Shown: positions 16,135 through 26,139, counted from the first letter of the stretch. The stretch: 64,000 nucleotides of DNA from Streptomyces sp. B93 (GCF_018070565.1 NZ_JAGPXL010000004.1:186001-250000), one strand, 5' to 3'. Program-made: numbers and translations. Notes: a model not told the origin generated them from the letters alone.

Positions 16135-17407
16135 GCTGAGCGTGCCCGAGCTGCTGGAGCTGGACCGGGCGCACGTGTGGCATCCCTACGGGCCGATGCC
16201 GGGCCGTCAGGAACCGCTGGTCGTCGGGTCGGCCGGCGGGGTGCGGCTGCGGCTCGCGGACGGCTCGGGCGAGCTGGTCGACGGCATGTCCTCGTGGTGG
16301 TCGGCCATCCACGGCTACAACCACCCGGTGCTGAACGAGGCGGTCCGCGACCAGCTCGGCCGGATGAGCCACGTGATGTTCGGCGGGCTCACCCACGAGC
16401 CCGCCGTACGGCTCGCGAAGCTGCTCGTCGACCTGTCACCGCCCGGTCTTGAGCATGTCTTCCTCGCCGATTCGGGTTCGGTGTCGGTCGAGGTCGCGGT
16501 CAAGATGTGCCTCCAGTACTGGCGCTCGCTGGGCCGCCCCGGCAAGCGGCGCCTGCTGACCTGGCGCGGCGGCTACCACGGCGACACCTGGCAGCCGATG
16601 TCGGTGTGCGACCCCGAGGGCGGGATGCACCGGCTGTGGAGCGGAGTGCTCCCCGAGCAGGTGTTCGCCGGGGCGCCACCGGCCGGGTACGAGGAGGAGT
16701 ACGCCGAGGGGCTGCGGAGCCTGATCGAGCGCCACGCGGACGACCTGGCCGCGGTGATCGTCGAGCCGGTGGTGCAGGGCGCGGGCGGGATGCGGTTCCA
16801 CTCCCCCGCCTATCTGCGGGTGCTGCGTGAGGCGTGCGACGCGCACGACGTGCTGCTGGTGTTCGACGAGATCGCCACCGGGTTCGGCCGCACGGGCGCG
16901 CTGTTCGCGGCGGAACACGCGGCCGTGGCCCCGGACGTGATGTGTGTCGGCAAGGCGCTGACCGGCGGTTACCTGACGATGGCGGCCACGCTGTGCACCA
17001 CGCGGGTGGCGGAGGGGATCTCCCGGGGCGAGGTGCCGGTGCTCGCGCACGGCCCGACGTTCATGGGCAACCCGCTCGCCGCCGCCGTCGCCTGTGCCTC
17101 GATCGAGCTGCTGCTGGGCCAGGACTGGCTCGCGGAGGTCAAGCGGGTCGAGACGGGACTGCGGGAGGGGCTCGCTCCCGCCGCGGACCTCCCCGGCGTG
17201 CGGGACGTGCGGGTGCTGGGCGCCATCGGTGTCGTACAGCTGGACCGTGAAGTGGACATGGGCGCGGCGACCCGGGCGGCGGTGCGGGAGGGCGTGTGGC
17301 TGCGGCCGTTCCGCGACCTGGTCTACACCATGCCGCCGTATGTCACCGGGGACGCGGACGTGGCGCGGATCGCGCGCGCCGTGTGCGCCGCCGTACGGGA
17401 GGGATGA
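16127..17407 (+). CDS. bioA: Adenosylmethionine--8-amino-7-oxononanoate aminotransferase
   Basis: A 426-residue class III PLP aminotransferase that uses SAM as amino donor to make diaminopelargonate. Signature segments are HVWHPYGPM, the [12 protein letters not shown] block unique to Bio[12 protein letters not shown] and the PLP-lysine block [12 protein letters not shown] at 16127 overlaps the bioB stop by eight bases, so translation is coupled. BioD follows after one base. Confidence 0.95.
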   Translation: MPELSVPELLELDRAHVWHPYGPMPGRQEPLVVGSAGGVRLRLADGSGELVDGMSSWWSAIHGYNHPVLNEAVRDQLGRMSHVMFGGLTHEPAVRLAKLLVDLSPPGLEHVFLADSGSVSVEVAVKMCLQYWRSLGRPGKRRLLTWRGGYHGDTWQPMSVCDPEGGMHRLWSGVLPEQVFAGAPPAGYEEEYAEGLRSLIERHADDLAAVIVEPVVQGAGGMRFHSPAYLRVLREACDAHDVLLVFDEIATGFGRTGALFAAEHAAVAPDVMCVGKALTGGYLTMAATLCTTRVAEGISRGEVPVLAHGPTFMGNPLAAAVACASIELLLGQDWLAEVKRVETGLREGLAPAADLPGVRDVRVLGAIGVVQLDREVDMGAATRAAVREGVWLRPFRDLVYTMPPYVTGDADVARIARAVCAAVREG

Positions 17408-17408
17408 G

Positions 17409-18167
17409 ATGCCGGTCCTGGTCATCACGGGCACGGGCACCGAGGTCGGCAAGACGGTGACGACCGCCGCGGTCGCCGCCGCCGCGCTGGCGGCCGGTCG
17501 TTCGGTGGCCGTGCTCAAGCCCGCGCAGACGGGCGTACGGCCCGACGAGCGCGGGGACGCCGACGAGGTGGCGCGGCTCGCGGGCGCCGTGACGGCCGCC
17601 GAACTGGCCCGGTACCCCGAGCCGTTGGCCCCCGCCACGGCGGCCCGGCGGTCCGGTCGCGCGCCGGTGCGGCCCGGGGAGGTCGCCGAGGCCGCCGCCA
17701 AGCTCGCCACCGGGCACGATCTGGTGCTGGTGGAGGGAGCGGGCGGACTGCTGGTGCGGTTCGACCCGGAGGGCGGCACGCTCGCCGACGTGGCGGCACT
17801 GCTGGGGGCGCCCGTGCTGCTGGTCGCCGCCGCCGGGCTCGGCACCCTCAACACCACCGGGCTGACGGCCGGTGAACTCGCCCGGCGCGGGCTGGAGCTG
17901 ACCGGTGTGGTGGTCGGCAGCTGGCCCGCCGAGGCCGACCTCGCCTGCCGCTGCAACCTCGCCGACCTGCCCGAGGTGGCCGCGGCCCCGCTCCTCGGCG
18001 CACTGCCCGCCGGGGCGGCGGCCCTGGCACCGGCGGACTTCCGGGCGGCGGCACCGGCCTGGCTGGCGCCCGTGTTGCACGGCACCTGGGACGCGGAAGC
18101 CTTCCGGGCACGGCACGCGCCGCCTGAGGGGGGTGCGCGGGAGCGGGGCGGGGGACAATCGCCGTAG
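17409..18167 (+). CDS. bioD: ATP-dependent dethiobiotin synthetase
   Basis: A 252-residue P-loop enzyme that closes the ureido ring of dethiobiotin. Seen are GTGTEVGKTVTT (P-loop, residues 7-18), KPAQTG and the VEGAGGLLVR active-site block. ATG at 17409 starts one base after the bioA stop. It is the last gene of bioBAD; a methyltransferase gene follows 28 bases later and may be co-transcribed but is not a known biotin gene. Confidence 0.93.
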   Translation: MPVLVITGTGTEVGKTVTTAAVAAAALAAGRSVAVLKPAQTGVRPDERGDADEVARLAGAVTAAELARYPEPLAPATAARRSGRAPVRPGEVAEAAAKLATGHDLVLVEGAGGLLVRFDPEGGTLADVAALLGAPVLLVAAAGLGTLNTTGLTAGELARRGLELTGVVVGSWPAEADLACRCNLADLPEVAAAPLLGALPAGAAALAPADFRAAAPAWLAPVLHGTWDAEAFRARHAPPEGGARERGGGQSP

Positions 18168-18195
18168 GACCACGCTCGTCGGCGAGGAGGTCGTC

Positions 18196-18876
18196 ATGCC
18201 GCTACGGACCGTCGGTTCCCGGAAGGTGGCGCGGGACGCCGTGCACCATCCGCTGTTCGCCCGGTACTACGCCCGGGCCAGCGTCGCCGCCGAGCGCAGG
18301 ATGGGCATGGCGGGCGTGCGCGACCGGCTCCTCACCGGGCTCTCCGGACGGGTGATCGAGATCGGCGCGGGCAACGGCCTGAACTTCGCGCACTATCCGG
18401 CGGCCGTGTCGGAGGTCGTCGCGATCGAGCCGGAGCGCAGCCTGCGACACCTCGCGGTGGAGTCCGCCCTGCGCGCCGGGGTGCCGGTCGACGTGGTGCC
18501 GGGGGCGGCGGAGGCGCTGCCGGTGAAGAGCGAGGCCTACGACGCGGTGGTGCTGTCGCTGGTGCTGTGCAGCGTGCGGGACGTGCCGCGCGCCCTCGGT
18601 GAGGTGCGGCGGGTGCTGCGGCCCGGCGGGCAGGTGCGGTTCTTCGAGCACGGGCGCGGCGGCGGGGGCATGATGCACCTCACCCAGCGGGCGCTGGACC
18701 GCACGGTGTGGCCGCTGCTGAACGGCGGCTGCCATCTGCACCGCGACCCGGTGGCCGCGCTGCGCGACGCCGGGTTCGAACTGGGGCCGTACCGGCGGCT
18801 GCTGATGCCGGAGAAGGGTCCCCGGATGCCGACGTCGTTCTGTGCGCTGGGGACGGCGTGGCGGCCGGAGCCGTAG
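18196..18876 (+). CDS. Class I SAM-dependent methyltransferase
   Basis: A 226-residue Rossmann-fold methyltransferase of the Methyltransf_11/UbiE-like group. Motif I is VIEIGAGNGLNFAHYP (about residues 52-67), the acidic end of strand 2 is VVAIEPE, and the VLRPGGQVRFFEHGR motif is near residue 140. Start ATG 18196 has GGCGAGGAGG upstream. It follows bioD closely but shares no pathway logic with it (it is not BioC-like in its C-terminus as far as I can judge). Substrate unknown, perhaps a phospholipid or small molecule. Confidence 0.8.
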   Translation: MPLRTVGSRKVARDAVHHPLFARYYARASVAAERRMGMAGVRDRLLTGLSGRVIEIGAGNGLNFAHYPAAVSEVVAIEPERSLRHLAVESALRAGVPVDVVPGAAEALPVKSEAYDAVVLSLVLCSVRDVPRALGEVRRVLRPGGQVRFFEHGRGGGGMMHLTQRALDRTVWPLLNGGCHLHRDPVAALRDAGFELGPYRRLLMPEKGPRMPTSFCALGTAWRPEP

Positions 18877-18879
18877 GGC

Positions 18880-19257
18880 TCACAGGGTCGTCCACTGGCG
18901 CAGTTCCCGCGCGATGTCGTCGAGGGACGCCTCGCCGCTCTTGACCAGCCGGGCCAGGTCGCGGACCTGCTCCGGGGAGGTGACCACCTTCAGGCCGCTG
19001 CCGACGAGGTAGGCGTAGGCCACGGAGGAGGCGAAGAGCGCGTTGGCGCGTTCCAGCGCGGGGACGTGGATCAGCAACTGGAGCAGGGCGGCGGCGCGGG
19101 TGTGCGGGGTGTCGTAGACGGGGACGTCGAATATCTCGGCCTCGTGCCGGGCGACCGCGGCGACCAGGGCGCCCCAGTCGGTGACCTGGGGGTCTCCGGG
19201 GGTCTTCTGTTCGGCGAGCATGAGCAGCCAGGCAAGGTCGATGGTCAGCGCGCTCAA
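18880..19257 (-). CDS. Fic/Doc-family toxin component with degenerate motif
   Basis: A 125-residue Doc-like protein, second gene of an antitoxin-toxin pair. Overall layout (LLQLLIHVPALERANALFA helix, VGSGLKV turn) fits the Fic/Doc fold. The core HxFxxGN(K/R) motif is degraded: only a His and an Asn remain recognisable in HVPALERAN, and the Gly and Arg/Lys needed for phosphate transfer are missing. Start is TTG at 19257, three bases after the antitoxin stop, so it depends on coupled translation. It may be an inactivated toxin or a diverged activity. Confidence 0.7.
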   Translation of the reverse strand: MSALTIDLAWLLMLAEQKTPGDPQVTDWGALVAAVARHEAEIFDVPVYDTPHTRAAALLQLLIHVPALERANALFASSVAYAYLVGSGLKVVTSPEQVRDLARLVKSGEASLDDIARELRQWTTL

Positions 19258-19260
19258 GGG

Positions 19261-19500
19261 TCAGCGGCGACCTTCGCGGGTGCCCGCCCGGTCGTCGCCG
19301 AACTCCTCGGCGAAGACGGACTCGTACTGCTTCATGAAGTCGGCGGCGGCCTCCACGAAGGTGTGGCCGGCCTCCCCGGTGTCCTGTCGGACCAGTTCCT
19401 CGATGTAGCGGTTGACGCTCATCCCGCGGGCCAGCGCGCGTTCCCGGGCGGCGCGGGCGGTGTCCTCGTCGACCCGGACGTTCAGCTGAGTCTTCGCCAT
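19261..19500 (-). CDS. Ribbon-helix-helix antitoxin
   Basis: A 79-residue antitoxin of the Arc/MetJ ribbon-helix-helix class. The N-terminal strand-helix TQLNVRVDEDTARAARE followed by MSVNRYIEELVRQ is typical; the C-terminal third is acidic and Arg-tailed and probably contacts the Doc-like partner. ATG at 19500. The two GCTAGC sites immediately upstream are its likely operator. It is co-transcribed with the downstream toxin-like gene. Confidence 0.8.
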   Translation of the reverse strand: MAKTQLNVRVDEDTARAARERALARGMSVNRYIEELVRQDTGEAGHTFVEAAADFMKQYESVFAEEFGDDRAGTREGRR

Positions 19501-19508
19501 CCCTCGAA

Positions 19509-19530
19509 GCTAGCGCCGGAGTGCTAGCAC
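19509..19530 (-). promoter_or_regulatory. Autoregulatory operator and promoter of the toxin-antitoxin pair
   Basis: GCTAGC occurs at 19509-19514 and 19523-19528, 14 bases apart; the second is within the perfect palindrome GTGCTAGCAC. On the minus strand TAGCTT could serve as -10 with TTGCCC 18 bases upstream, giving a very short or absent leader. Such paired sites suit a ribbon-helix-helix repressor. Confidence 0.55.
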
Positions 19531-19759
19531 GGGCAAGGGCGGACGCGCTCGGGGAAGGGACGAAAGGGCCTTCCCGGGGGACGGACGGGCCCTCCCGGGT
19601 CCTGCAACGTGCCCCTTACACCTGTACCGGGGACCCGACCTGGGGCGGAGGACGCCCGGCACCTACGAGGGATATCGCGTGTGCGGCTCATCACACTACC
19701 CTCGGCGGCGGCGAGGGACCGGAGACGTCCGCGGACCAGGAACGACCAAGGAGGAAGCC

Positions 19760-20563
19760 TTGTCCACACCTGTAGCGGGGCACGTGCCCGGCCGTGCCCC
19801 GACCGAGGGGACAGCGGCCCGCGCACGCGGTCTGACCAAGGCGTACGGCTCGGGGGAGACCACCGTGCTCGCGCTCGACTCGGTGGACGTGGACATCGCC
19901 CGCGGCCGCTTCACCGCGGTGATGGGGCCCTCGGGTTCCGGGAAGTCCACGCTGATGCACTGCCTGGCGGGCCTGGACACCGTGTCGGCCGGGCAGGTAT
20001 GGCTCGGCGACACCGAGATCACCGGGCTGAAGGAGCGGGAGCTGACCCGGCTGCGCCGGGACCGGATCGGGTTCATGTTCCAGTCGTTCAACCTGATCCC
20101 GACGCTGAACGCGCTGGAGAACATCACGCTGCCGATGGACATCGCGGGGCAGAAGCCCGACCCGAAGTGGCTGGACCAGGTCATCGACGCCCTCGGGCTG
20201 CGGGACCGCCTGGGGCACCGGCCCGCCCAGCTCTCCGGCGGGCAGCAGCAGCGCGTCGCGTGCGCCCGCGCGCTGGCCTCCCGGCCCGAGCTGATCTTCG
20301 CCGACGAACCGACCGGCAACCTGGACTCCCGGGCCGGCCTGGAGGTGCTCGGCTTCCTCCGCGAGGCCGTCGACAGCCTCGGGCAGACCGTCGTCATGGT
20401 CACCCACGACCCGGGCGCCGCCGCCCACTCCGACCTGGTGCTGTTCCTGGCGGACGGACGGATCGTGGACGAGATGGAGCAGCCGACGGCGGAGGCGGTG
20501 CTGGAGCGGATGAAGCGGTTCGACGTGATCCGCGCCTCCGGCGCCCCGGGCGAGGAGGCCTGA
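19760..20563 (+). CDS. ABC transporter ATP-binding protein (MacB/LolD type)
   Basis: A 267-residue ATPase. Walker A is GPSGSGKST (about residue 55), the signature is [15 protein letters not shown], Walker B is [13 protein letters not shown], and the switch His is in VTHDP. The Q-loop [17 protein letters not shown] is typical of MacB/LolD ATPases that pair with FtsX-type permeases. I start at TTG 19760 behind AAGGAGGAA; the frame upstream is noise. The permease starts four bases after its stop. Probably exports a peptide, antibiotic or lipid using long extracytoplasmic domains. Confidence 0.9.
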   Translation: MSTPVAGHVPGRAPTEGTAARARGLTKAYGSGETTVLALDSVDVDIARGRFTAVMGPSGSGKSTLMHCLAGLDTVSAGQVWLGDTEITGLKERELTRLRRDRIGFMFQSFNLIPTLNALENITLPMDIAGQKPDPKWLDQVIDALGLRDRLGHRPAQLSGGQQQRVACARALASRPELIFADEPTGNLDSRAGLEVLGFLREAVDSLGQTVVMVTHDPGAAAHSDLVLFLADGRIVDEMEQPTAEAVLERMKRFDVIRASGAPGEEA

Positions 20564-20567
20564 CCCC

Positions 20568-23135
20568 GTGCTGAAGGCCACGTTCCGGAGCTTCCTGGCG
20601 CACAAGGGGCGGCTGCTGCTGTCCGCGCTGGCCGTGATCCTTTCCGTGGCGTTCGTCGCGGGCAGCCTGATCTTCTCGGACACCGTCAGCCGCACCTTCG
20701 ACCGGCTGTTCGCATCCACCGCCGCCGATGTCACCGTCACCCCCAAGCAGAACCTCGACGAGGCGATCCCCTCCGGTATCACCCCCACCCTCCCGGCCGG
20801 CCTCGCCGAACGCGTCGCGGCCGTCGACGGGGTGGCGGACGCGCGGGCCGACGTCGACGTCGAGGGCATCACGGTGGCCGACGCGGACAACGAGTCCGTG
20901 GGCCCGACGACCGGCGCCCCCACCCTCGGCATCGACTGGAACCCCACCGACCGCAGCCCCGTCGAACTCACCTCCGGACGCGCCCCGCGCGGCGACGGCG
21001 AGGTGCTGCTGGACTCGGAGACCGCCGACCGCAGGGACGTGGCGATCGGCGACCCGCTGACCGTCATCGCCCAGCCCGGCTCCTTCCGTGTCGAGGTCGT
21101 CGGCATCGTCACCTTCACCACCACCAACCCCGGTGCCGCGCTGGTCTTCTTCGACCCGCCGGCCGCGCGCGCCCGGCTGCTGGGCGACCCCGACGCGGCC
21201 ACCAGCATCTCCGTGGACGCCGCCGAGGGCGTGAGCGACCCGCAGCTCAAGGAGCGGGTGGCCGCCGCGCTCGGCACCGCGGACTACGAACTGCGCACCG
21301 CCGACGAGCAGGCCGAGTCCGACGCCGAGCAACTGGGCGGATTCCTCGACGTCATCAAGTACGTGATGCTGGGATTCGCCGGTATCGCCGTACTGGTGGG
21401 CGTGTTCCTGATCGTCAACACCTTCTCCATGCTGATCGCCCAGCGGACCCGGGAGCTGGGCCTGCTGCGGGCGCTGGGCGCCGACCGGCGCCAGGTCCGG
21501 CGCTCGGTGCTCACCGAGGCGCTGCTGCTCGGCCTGTTCGGCTCCACCCTGGGCCTGCTGACCGGGATCGGGCTGGCCGCCGGCCTGATGGAGCTGATGG
21601 GCCTGCTCGGCATGAACATCGACGCCACCGAGATGGTCATCGGCTGGGGCACGCCCGTCGCGGCGTACGCCGTCGGCGTGGGCGTCACCTTCGTCGCCGC
21701 GTACCTCCCGGCCCGGCGCGCCGCGGGGGTGTCGCCGATGGCCGCGCTGGCGGACGCCGAGATCGCCGGGGTGGGCCGTCCGCTGCGGGTGCGCGCGCTG
21801 GTGGGCGCGGTGATCGGCGTGGCCGGCGGCGCGGCGCTGGTGGGCTGCGTGCTGTCGTCGGACACCGGTTCGGCGGCGTCGCTGCTGGGCCTGGGCGTCG
21901 TACTGACCCTGATCGCCACGGTGGTCGCGGGCCCGCTGCTGGTCCGGCCGGTGATCCGGGTGCTGGGCGGCGCGTTCCCGGCGCTGTTCGGCTCCGTCGG
22001 CCGGATGAGCCAGCGCAACGCCCTGCGCAACCCGCGCCGCACCGGGGCCACCGCCGCCGCGCTGATGGTGGGTCTCTCGCTGGTCGGCGGCATGTCGGTG
22101 GCGAGCGCGTCGATGACCAAGTCCTTCGACCAGCAGATCGACAGGACGCTGGGCGCCGACTTCGTGGTGCAGAACGCCAACTTCGTGCCCTTCCCGGCGG
22201 AGGTCACCGACGCGGTGCGCGCCACCGAGGGCGTCGGCCTGGTCGTCCGCGCGCAGTTCACCCCGGTCGGGGTGCGGCTGCCGGACGGCGACCGGGTGGA
22301 GACGACGGCGGCGGCCTACGACCCCCGGCTGGACGAGGTCGCCAACGTGCCCTACGCCGAGGGCGACACCGCCGCCGCGCTCGCCGACGGGCGGATGGCG
22401 ATGGACCGGGACTTCGCCCGCGACCACGGCGTCCGCGTCGGGACGGCGCTGCCGGTGGAGTTCCAGGGCGGCCGTACGGCGGAGCTGACCGTGGGCGCGC
22501 TGACCGACCAGGAGACCGCCGACGGGTTCGGCACCCAGGGCGGGATGTACTTCGGCCTGGCCACGCTGGAGCGGTACGCGCCGGGCGGACAGGAGGCGGC
22601 GGTGTACGTCAACGCCGCCGACGGGACCTCCGACGACGATCTGCGGGCCGCCCTGGAACGGACGCTGGACCCCTATCCGCAGGTGCAGGTGCGGGACCTG
22701 GCCGACTACAAGCAGCTGGTGCGGGACCAGATCGCGGTCCTGCTGTACCTGGTGTACGCGCTGCTGGGCCTGGCGATCGTGATCGCGGTGCTCGGCGTGG
22801 TCAACACGCTCGCCCTGTCGGTGGTGGAGCGCACCCGGGAGATCGGGCTGCTGCGGGCGATCGGGCTGGGCCGACGGCAGCTGCGGCGGATGATCCGGCT
22901 GGAGTCGGTGGTGATCGCCGTGTTCGGCGGGGTGCTGGGCCTCGCGCTCGGGCTGGTGTGGGGTGTGTGCATCCAGCAGGTGCTGGCGCTGGAGGGCATG
23001 ACGGCGCTGGCGATCCCGTGGGGCACGATCGTCGCGGTGGTGATCGGTTCGGCGGTCGTGGGCATCGTCGCGGCGCTGCTGCCCGCGCTGCGGGCGTCGC
23101 GGATGAACGTGCTGGCGGCCATCGCGCACGAGTGA
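20568..23135 (+). CDS. FtsX-family ABC transporter permease, duplicated
   Basis: An 855-residue permease with two FtsX/MacB_PCD repeats in one chain. Helix 1 (about residues 15-38) is followed by a large extracytoplasmic domain, three helices (about 260-400) with [14 protein letters not shown], two linking helices, a second extracytoplasmic domain and three final helices (about 720-850) with [14 protein letters not shown]. The duplicated coupling motif ERTRE(L/I)GLLRA is clear. Start GTG at 20568, four bases after the ATPase stop. Substrate unknown; no two-component system lies beside it. Confidence 0.9.
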   Translation: MLKATFRSFLAHKGRLLLSALAVILSVAFVAGSLIFSDTVSRTFDRLFASTAADVTVTPKQNLDEAIPSGITPTLPAGLAERVAAVDGVADARADVDVEGITVADADNESVGPTTGAPTLGIDWNPTDRSPVELTSGRAPRGDGEVLLDSETADRRDVAIGDPLTVIAQPGSFRVEVVGIVTFTTTNPGAALVFFDPPAARARLLGDPDAATSISVDAAEGVSDPQLKERVAAALGTADYELRTADEQAESDAEQLGGFLDVIKYVMLGFAGIAVLVGVFLIVNTFSMLIAQRTRELGLLRALGADRRQVRRSVLTEALLLGLFGSTLGLLTGIGLAAGLMELMGLLGMNIDATEMVIGWGTPVAAYAVGVGVTFVAAYLPARRAAGVSPMAALADAEIAGVGRPLRVRALVGAVIGVAGGAALVGCVLSSDTGSAASLLGLGVVLTLIATVVAGPLLVRPVIRVLGGAFPALFGSVGRMSQRNALRNPRRTGATAAALMVGLSLVGGMSVASASMTKSFDQQIDRTLGADFVVQNANFVPFPAEVTDAVRATEGVGLVVRAQFTPVGVRLPDGDRVETTAAAYDPRLDEVANVPYAEGDTAAALADGRMAMDRDFARDHGVRVGTALPVEFQGGRTAELTVGALTDQETADGFGTQGGMYFGLATLERYAPGGQEAAVYVNAADGTSDDDLRAALERTLDPYPQVQVRDLADYKQLVRDQIAVLLYLVYALLGLAIVIAVLGVVNTLALSVVERTREIGLLRAIGLGRRQLRRMIRLESVVIAVFGGVLGLALGLVWGVCIQQVLALEGMTALAIPWGTIVAVVIGSAVVGIVAALLPALRASRMNVLAAIAHE

Positions 23136-23169
23136 GACCGGTACCGGCCGGTCCGGATGGTGGAATCCG

Positions 23170-23201
23170 CGGTCCACGCGGACCGTGCGTGATCTGATCA
23201 C
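23170..23201. repeat. Two inverted repeats before the GNAT gene
   Basis: CGGTCC-ACGC-GGACCG (23170-23185) could terminate the permease transcript. GTGATC-T-GATCAC (23189-23201) is a perfect palindrome that ends three bases before the GNAT start and could be an operator or hide the start codon. Confidence 0.4.
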
Positions 23202-23204
23202 GCC

Positions 23205-23633
23205 ATGACCGAACTGCGGATACGGGCCGCCGGGCCCGACGACCTGGACACCGTGCTGGCCTTCTGGAAGGTGGCCGCCGAGGGCACCAGCATCAGCGAC
23301 GACCGCGCGGGCGTGGAGCGTCTGGTGGCCTGTGACCCCGGGGCGCTGATCCTGGCCGAGCGGGACGGTGAGCTGGCCGGCACGGTGATCGCCGGGTTCG
23401 ACGGGTGGCGGTGCCATCTGTACCGGCTGGCGGTGCACCCGGACCACCGGCGGCAGGGCGTCGGCGGGGCGCTGCTGTCCGCGGCGGAGGAACGGTTCGT
23501 ACGGCTCGGCGGGCGCCGTGGCGACGCGATGGTGCTGACGCGGAACGAGACCGCGCACCACGCCTGGCGCGCGGCGGGGTACGCGCCCGAGGAGCAGTGG
23601 CGGCGCTGGGTGAAGCACCTGGCCGAGAACTGA
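23205..23633 (+). CDS. GNAT-family N-acetyltransferase
   Basis: A 142-residue GNAT acetyltransferase. The acetyl-CoA pyrophosphate loop is DHRRQGVGGALL (about residues 80-91), preceded by strand 4 LYRLAVHP; the C-terminal AHHAWRAAGYAPEEQW block is typical of RimI-like small enzymes. Start ATG at 23205. It stands alone between the ABC exporter and the CNNM genes. Substrate not predictable. Confidence 0.85.
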   Translation: MTELRIRAAGPDDLDTVLAFWKVAAEGTSISDDRAGVERLVACDPGALILAERDGELAGTVIAGFDGWRCHLYRLAVHPDHRRQGVGGALLSAAEERFVRLGGRRGDAMVLTRNETAHHAWRAAGYAPEEQWRRWVKHLAEN

Positions 23634-23776
23634 CCCACCTTTGCCGATCCTTTAACATTGGGGGAACACTCGTCTCCCTATGAAAGGTGTGAGCGTCCGT
23701 CCATGGGCGAGCCTCCCAGTAGCAGATCGCGCGCGATCCTCCCTGTCCTGCCGGATCATGGGACGGGGGTGACCCG
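23634..23776 (+). promoter_or_regulatory. Leader of the CNNM/CorC gene pair with a 14-base palindrome
   Basis: The 143-base gap is less GC-rich at its start (TTTAACATTGGGGGAAC) and contains the perfect palindrome GATCGCGCGCGATC (23725-23738) plus several hairpin arms. CNNM/CorC genes are often controlled by magnesium or manganese RNA elements, but I could not fit this sequence to the M-box or yybP-ykoY consensus. Confidence 0.35.
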
Positions 23777-25129
23777 ATGACCGAAGTGCTCCTGCTGCTG
23801 GTGGCGATCCTGCTCTCCCTGGCGTGCGGCGCCTTCGTCGCCGCGGAGTTCTCCCTCACCACGGTCGAACGCGGCGATCTCGAGCAGGCCGCCCAGCGCG
23901 GCGAACGGGGTGCCGAGGGCGCCCTGAAGGCCGTACGGAACCTGACGTTCCAGCTGTCCGGCGCCCAGCTCGGCATCACGGTCACCAATCTGGTGGTCGG
24001 CATGCTCGCCGAGCCGTCGATCGCCCGGCTGATCGCGGGCCCGCTGCGCGGCATCGGCGTCTCCGAGTCCGCCGCCTCCTCGATCGCCCTGGTGCTCGGC
24101 ACCGCGCTGTCGACGGTATTCCTGATGGTCGTCGGCGAGCTGGTGCCGAAGAACTGGGCCATCTCGGCACCGCTGGCCATGGCCAAGCGGGTGGGCAACG
24201 CCCAGCGCTTCTTCAGCGCCGCGTTCCGCCCGTTCATCTCGCACCTGAACAACACGGCCAACCACATGGTGCGCCGGTTCGGCATCGAGCCCGCCGAGGA
24301 GCTGGCGTCCGCGCGCGGGCCCCAGGAGCTGGCGGCGCTGGCCCGGCACTCCGCCCGGGAGGGCGCCCTGGAGGCGGACACCGCCGAGCTGTTCGTGCGC
24401 ACCCTGAACCTCGCCGACCTCACCGCGGAGAACGTGATGACCCCGCGCGTGCAGGTCATCGCCCTGGACGCGCAGGCGACCTGCGAGGACGTGGCGAACG
24501 CGACCCGGGCGACGGGCCTGTCCCGGTTCCCGGTCTACCGCGGCAACCTCGACACGGTCGTGGGCACCGCCCACATCAAGGACGTGCTGGCCGTGCCCGC
24601 CGAGCGGCGGCCCCGGGTGCCCGTCGCCGAACTGATGCGCGAGCCGCTGCTCGTGCCCGAGTCACTGACCGTGGACCGGCTGCTGGACCGGCTGTCCGGC
24701 AAGCGCACCATGGCCGTCGTCATCGACGAGTACGGCGGCACGGCGGGCGTGGCGACGCTGGAGGACATCGTCGAGGAGGTCGTCGGCGAGGTCCGCGACG
24801 AGCACGACCCGCACGAGACCTCCGACCTGGCCGCGGCCGGCACGGACGACGACGGCCACGCCCTGTACTCGGCGGACGGCGCCGCCCGCATGGACCAGCT
24901 GGCCCGCGTCGGCATGCGGCCCCCCGAGGGGCCGTACGAGACGCTGGCCGGTCTGGTGGCGCACCGGCTGGGCCGTATCCCCGCCGCCGGTGACAGTCTC
25001 GCCGTCGACGGCTGGCGGCTGGACGTGGTGGACGCCTCCGGGCGCCGGGCCGCGCGGGTGCTGCTGCACGCGCCCCTCGACGACGAGACGGACGACCGCG
25101 ACGACAAGGAAGAGGAGGGCGGGCGGTGA
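23777..25129 (+). CDS. CNNM/CorC-type transporter with CBS and CorC_HlyC domains
   Basis: A 450-residue hemolysin-family membrane protein. The DUF21 transmembrane domain covers about residues 1-190 (AEFSLTTVERG, QLGITVTNLVVGMLAEP, VVGELVPKNWAIS), followed by a CBS pair (VMTPRVQVIALD to VIDEYGGTAGVATLEDIVEEVVGE, given here in parts) and the C-terminal CorC_HlyC domain with AVDGWRLDVVDA. Such proteins are implicated in Mg2+ or Co2+ efflux or resistance. Start ATG at 23777 behind GGGGGTGAC. Its stop overlaps the start of a paralogue by four bases. Confidence 0.88.
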   Translation: MTEVLLLLVAILLSLACGAFVAAEFSLTTVERGDLEQAAQRGERGAEGALKAVRNLTFQLSGAQLGITVTNLVVGMLAEPSIARLIAGPLRGIGVSESAASSIALVLGTALSTVFLMVVGELVPKNWAISAPLAMAKRVGNAQRFFSAAFRPFISHLNNTANHMVRRFGIEPAEELASARGPQELAALARHSAREGALEADTAELFVRTLNLADLTAENVMTPRVQVIALDAQATCEDVANATRATGLSRFPVYRGNLDTVVGTAHIKDVLAVPAERRPRVPVAELMREPLLVPESLTVDRLLDRLSGKRTMAVVIDEYGGTAGVATLEDIVEEVVGEVRDEHDPHETSDLAAAGTDDDGHALYSADGAARMDQLARVGMRPPEGPYETLAGLVAHRLGRIPAAGDSLAVDGWRLDVVDASGRRAARVLLHAPLDDETDDRDDKEEEGGR

Positions 25130-26139
25130 CCGCCGTACAACTGCTGATCGGTTTCGCGACGCTGGTCGTCAACGCCTTCTTCGTGGGCGCCGAGTTCGCG
25201 CTGATCTCGGTGCGCCGCAGCCAGATCGAGCCGTACGCCGACCAGGGCGACCGGCGCGCCAAGAGCGTCCTGTGGGGTCTGAAGCACGTGTCGGCGCTGA
25301 TGGCGGCGGCACAGCTCGGCATCACGCTGTGCACCCTGGTCCTCGGTGTGGTCGCCGAACCGGCGATCGCGCACCTGCTGGAGCCGGTGTTCCACGCGGT
25401 GGGCGTGCCGAGCGGCGCGGGGCACGCGGTCTCCTTCGTGATCGCGCTGACCCTGGCGACGTATCTGCACATGCTGCTCGGCGAGATGGTGCCGAAGAAC
25501 ATCGCGCTGGCGGAGCCGGTGCGCAGCGCGCTGGTGCTGGGGCCGCCGCTGGTGGCGCTGTCCCGGGCGCTGCGGCCGGTGATCTTCACCATCAACGCGT
25601 TCGCCAACGCCCTGCTGAAGCTGATGCGGATCGAGACCAAGGACGAGGTCACCGCGACCTTCTCGGACGCCGAGCTGGCCCGGCTGGTCAAGGACTCCGG
25701 GGAGGCGGGGCTGATCGACGAGCGGGCCCGGGAGCGGCTGCACGACGCGCTGGAGCTGGGCCGCCGCCCGGTGCGCGACGTGGTGCTGCCGCTGGAGGGC
25801 GTGGTGTACGCGCGCGTGGGGGTCACTCCGGAGGGTCTGGAGCGGCTGTCGGCCGAGTCCGGGTTCTCCCGCTTCCCGGTGGTGGACGAGGAGCGCCGGA
25901 TCATCGGCTACCTCCATGTGAAGGACGCCCTGGACGCCTCGCCGAAGGACCTGCCGTTCCGGCTGCGGGACATGCGCTCCATCGCGCGGGTCCGTGAGAC
26001 CACCCCGCTGGACGACGTACTGACCGCGATGCGCGGCAGCAGGACGCACCTGGCCGCCGTACTGGGCGCGGACGGGCGGCTGGCGGGCCTGGTGACCATG
26101 GAGGACGTGCTGCGGGAGCTGTTCGGCCAGCGGGCGTGA
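25126..26139 (+). CDS. Second CNNM/CorC-type protein, lacking the CorC_HlyC domain
   Basis: A 337-residue paralogue of the preceding protein. The DUF21 membrane domain (AEFALISVRRSQIEP, QLGITLCTLVLGVVAEP, GEMVPKNIALAEP) and the CBS pair (to LVTMEDVLRELFGQ) are present, but the chain ends there, without the C-terminal CorC_HlyC domain. GTG start overlaps the upstream stop (GTGA). The adjacent long and short paralogues probably form a heteromer in the membrane; this tandem arrangement is common in actinomycetes. Confidence 0.87.
   Translation: MTAVQLLIGFATLVVNAFFVGAEFALISVRRSQIEPYADQGDRRAKSVLWGLKHVSALMAAAQLGITLCTLVLGVVAEPAIAHLLEPVFHAVGVPSGAGHAVSFVIALTLATYLHMLLGEMVPKNIALAEPVRSALVLGPPLVALSRALRPVIFTINAFANALLKLMRIETKDEVTATFSDAELARLVKDSGEAGLIDERARERLHDALELGRRPVRDVVLPLEGVVYARVGVTPEGLERLSAESGFSRFPVVDEERRIIGYLHVKDALDASPKDLPFRLRDMRSIARVRETTPLDDVLTAMRGSRTHLAAVLGADGRLAGLVTMEDVLRELFGQRA

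Noticed and set aside
13708..18167. BioQ-type operator TGAAC-N-GTTCA in the bioF-bioB gap
   Set aside because: No such palindrome is present between 14839 and 14985; only an unrelated TGTGG/CCACA repeat is seen.
23634..23776. M-box or yybP-ykoY riboswitch
   Set aside because: The conserved GGUGAGGCUCC and GCUACUGCCC blocks of the M-box and the paired GGGGAGUA-type loops of yybP-ykoY are not found in order.
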